NCBI GenBank assembly: GCA_040007095.1
Contig: JBDTVS010000165.1
Span: forward strand, 1 to 32,656
DNA from: JBDTVS01 sp040007095
Lineage (GTDB): Bacteria; Acidobacteriota; Vicinamibacteria; Vicinamibacterales; CAVVIG01
Direction of reading: 5' to 3'
Length of the DNA: 32,656 nucleotides
Part shown: in pieces, positions 31,585 to 32,656 of the stretch
Layout of the letters: each line of letters starts with the position of its first letter
How positions within the stretch are numbered: position 1 is the first letter of the stretch
Position numbers and translations under genes: made by a program
Notes under the pieces: model-generated
Seen by the model: only the letters and a program-made list of their open reading frames with translations
The model's database searches: none
What the model was told of the DNA's origin: nothing

Positions 31585-32394
31585 TCAGCGTTTCTTGGGA
31601 ACGAACGCACGATCGAGGAGCGTCCCGTCGAACCCCGGCGGCGCCAGTCCCTGGGTCGCGTACCGGTACAGAGACGCCACGTACACGCCCTGGAGCGCGG
31701 AGAAAAATACCATCAGGCAAATGGCGCCGACGAGGAACACCGCCACCGCCACGACGCCGATGACATACGAGAGCAGGCCGACGATGGCGACGAGCGTCAC
31801 CCAGGCGCAGATCGCAGCGGCCCCGAGGCTGCTTTCACCCACGACCGTTTCGCCCCACGTCTTTTTGAACACACCCAGCGATCGGGTGAAGGATTCGCCG
31901 ATCGAACGGTCTTCGAGCACGAGGACGGGCACGACGAAGAATGTCGCGAGCGACCAGACAGCGCCGATCAGGCCCGCGATGATCTTTCCGACGAAGCCGA
32001 CGCGGTCCTGAATCGCCCGTAAGGCCATCCCTACGGTCGCGGCCACAACGGCCCACAGCAGAATCGGCCCGAACCGCCGGCCAGCCGCCGCCAGCGCCGA
32101 CGCCAGCGTCGGGTCGCCGCCGTTCATGCGATCGGTAGCGCCGGCCACGACAGCGGCCTGAAAAAAGATCCCGACCGCATAGGTCACGACGTACATCAGG
32201 AACACGGGGAGATACACGTCCGGCCCGTGCCGTTCCACTCTCGACATATCGAGGCCAAAGCCAAAAGCAAAACTCGCGACAACAGCCGCCATGATCGCGC
32301 CCGAGATCAGCGGCAGCACCATCAGTTCCTTGTCGCGCATCAGAATCCGGTAGGACTGCCCGACGAGTTGAAAGCTACGGCCGATTCGTCCCAT
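31585..32394 (-). CDS. DUF6159-family integral membrane protein
   Basis: A 269-residue membrane protein. The N-terminal GRIGRSFQLVGQSYRILMRDKELMVLPLISG matches the characteristic opening of DUF6159 proteins, as I recall it. About six hydrophobic segments follow, near residues 26-46, 61-84, 109-125, 137-160, 191-207 and 209-232. A cytoplasmic-looking loop (LEDRSIGESFTRSLGVFKKTWGETVVGE) lies between segments four and five, and the C-terminus is basic. The function is unknown. The start at 32394 has AAGGAG about 7 nt upstream; a longer frame to 32436 lacks a ribosome site. It is the first gene of the minus-strand cluster, with repeat A3 upstream. Confidence 0.85.
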   Translation of the reverse strand: MGRIGRSFQLVGQSYRILMRDKELMVLPLISGAIMAAVVASFAFGFGLDMSRVERHGPDVYLPVFLMYVVTYAVGIFFQAAVVAGATDRMNGGDPTLASALAAAGRRFGPILLWAVVAATVGMALRAIQDRVGFVGKIIAGLIGAVWSLATFFVVPVLVLEDRSIGESFTRSLGVFKKTWGETVVGESSLGAAAICAWVTLVAIVGLLSYVIGVVAVAVFLVGAICLMVFFSALQGVYVASLYRYATQGLAPPGFDGTLLDRAFVPKKR

Positions 32395-32490
32395 TCGACT
32401 TCTCCTTGAAGACGTCAGCCCCTCGGGCCGATCCAACGTCCGTTTCGCACCCTATAGTAAGGGCTCGTCAGGAAATACGGGAGTCATTCT

Positions 32491-32656
32491 GGGTGTCGAG
32501 GCGCCCGGAAGGCAAGGCGAGGAGGGTTTCAGGCAATTGCGCGGCCGGCGAATCGCCAACGGGGCCTTTTCGTCTGATACGATGGCAGCACTCGGTATTG
32601 GCAGCCCGTGGCAAAAGTCCGTCTGCATTCGGCGAGCGCTGCATCCCGCCTCGCGG
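32491..32656. repeat. Family-A dispersed repeat, copy 3 (composite, cut by window end)
   Basis: Two parts are visible. Bases 32491-32526 (GGGTGTCGAGGCGCCCGGA...) match the core of copy 2 at 10602-10638 in the same orientation. Bases 32599-32656 match the beginning of copy 1 (4945-5002) at 54 of 58 positions on the plus strand. The second part continues past the window. The region upstream of the DUF6159 gene, 32437-32656, shows no other gene. Confidence 0.8.

Overview
The window is GC-rich bacterial DNA. Its gene content resembles Acidobacteriota, most likely the Vicinamibacteria (subdivision 6). The reasons are Oar-like TonB-dependent receptors with an N-terminal carboxypeptidase-regulatory domain, 'planctomycete-type' DUF1592/DUF1552 pairs, secreted ankyrin proteins, a Reg_prop hybrid histidine kinase, and short dispersed repeats between genes. 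This placement is an inference from protein families; no rRNA or marker gene is present. I saw no tRNA, rRNA, CRISPR array or intact insertion sequence.

Layout. 1-621: the tail of a DUF3303-like protein and an orphan antitoxin-like gene. 976-4678: a propeller-type sensor kinase followed by a LuxR-type response regulator. 4932-7540: a diheme cytochrome c coupled to a PQQ-type quinoprotein dehydrogenase. 7733-9451: secreted ankyrin protein 1. 9470-10417 (minus): an exported metallo-beta-lactamase-fold hydrolase. 10772-18614: module 1, made of a TonB receptor, a DUF1592 cytochrome, a Tat-exported DUF1552 protein and a secreted unknown. 18747-27192: module 2, a tightly packed operon of a Tat-exported MmgE/PrpD protein, a TonB receptor, a DUF1592 cytochrome and a DUF1552 protein. 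27424-28896: secreted ankyrin protein 2, a collinear homologue of ankyrin protein 1. 28960-32394 (minus): an unrelated housekeeping-like group of methyltransferase, MOSC, DUF1801, VOC and DUF6159 genes.

The central 4.9-28.9 kb looks like one functional block. Nearly every product carries a Sec or Tat signal, so the chemistry would take place at the outer membrane and in the periplasm. My reading is that the TonB receptors import a substrate, and that the heme proteins, quinoprotein, hydrolases and MmgE/PrpD protein modify or oxidise it. The two-component system upstream may sense it. The substrate cannot be read from the sequence.

Two families of short dispersed repeats lie between the genes. 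Family A has three copies: near 4945-5072, at 10576-10723, and at the right edge. Family B has hairpins built from degenerate 9-nt units at 4720-4797, 13761-13831 and 27264-27347. Two copies, one from each family, run into the apparent 5' ends of reading frames and make those start sites uncertain.
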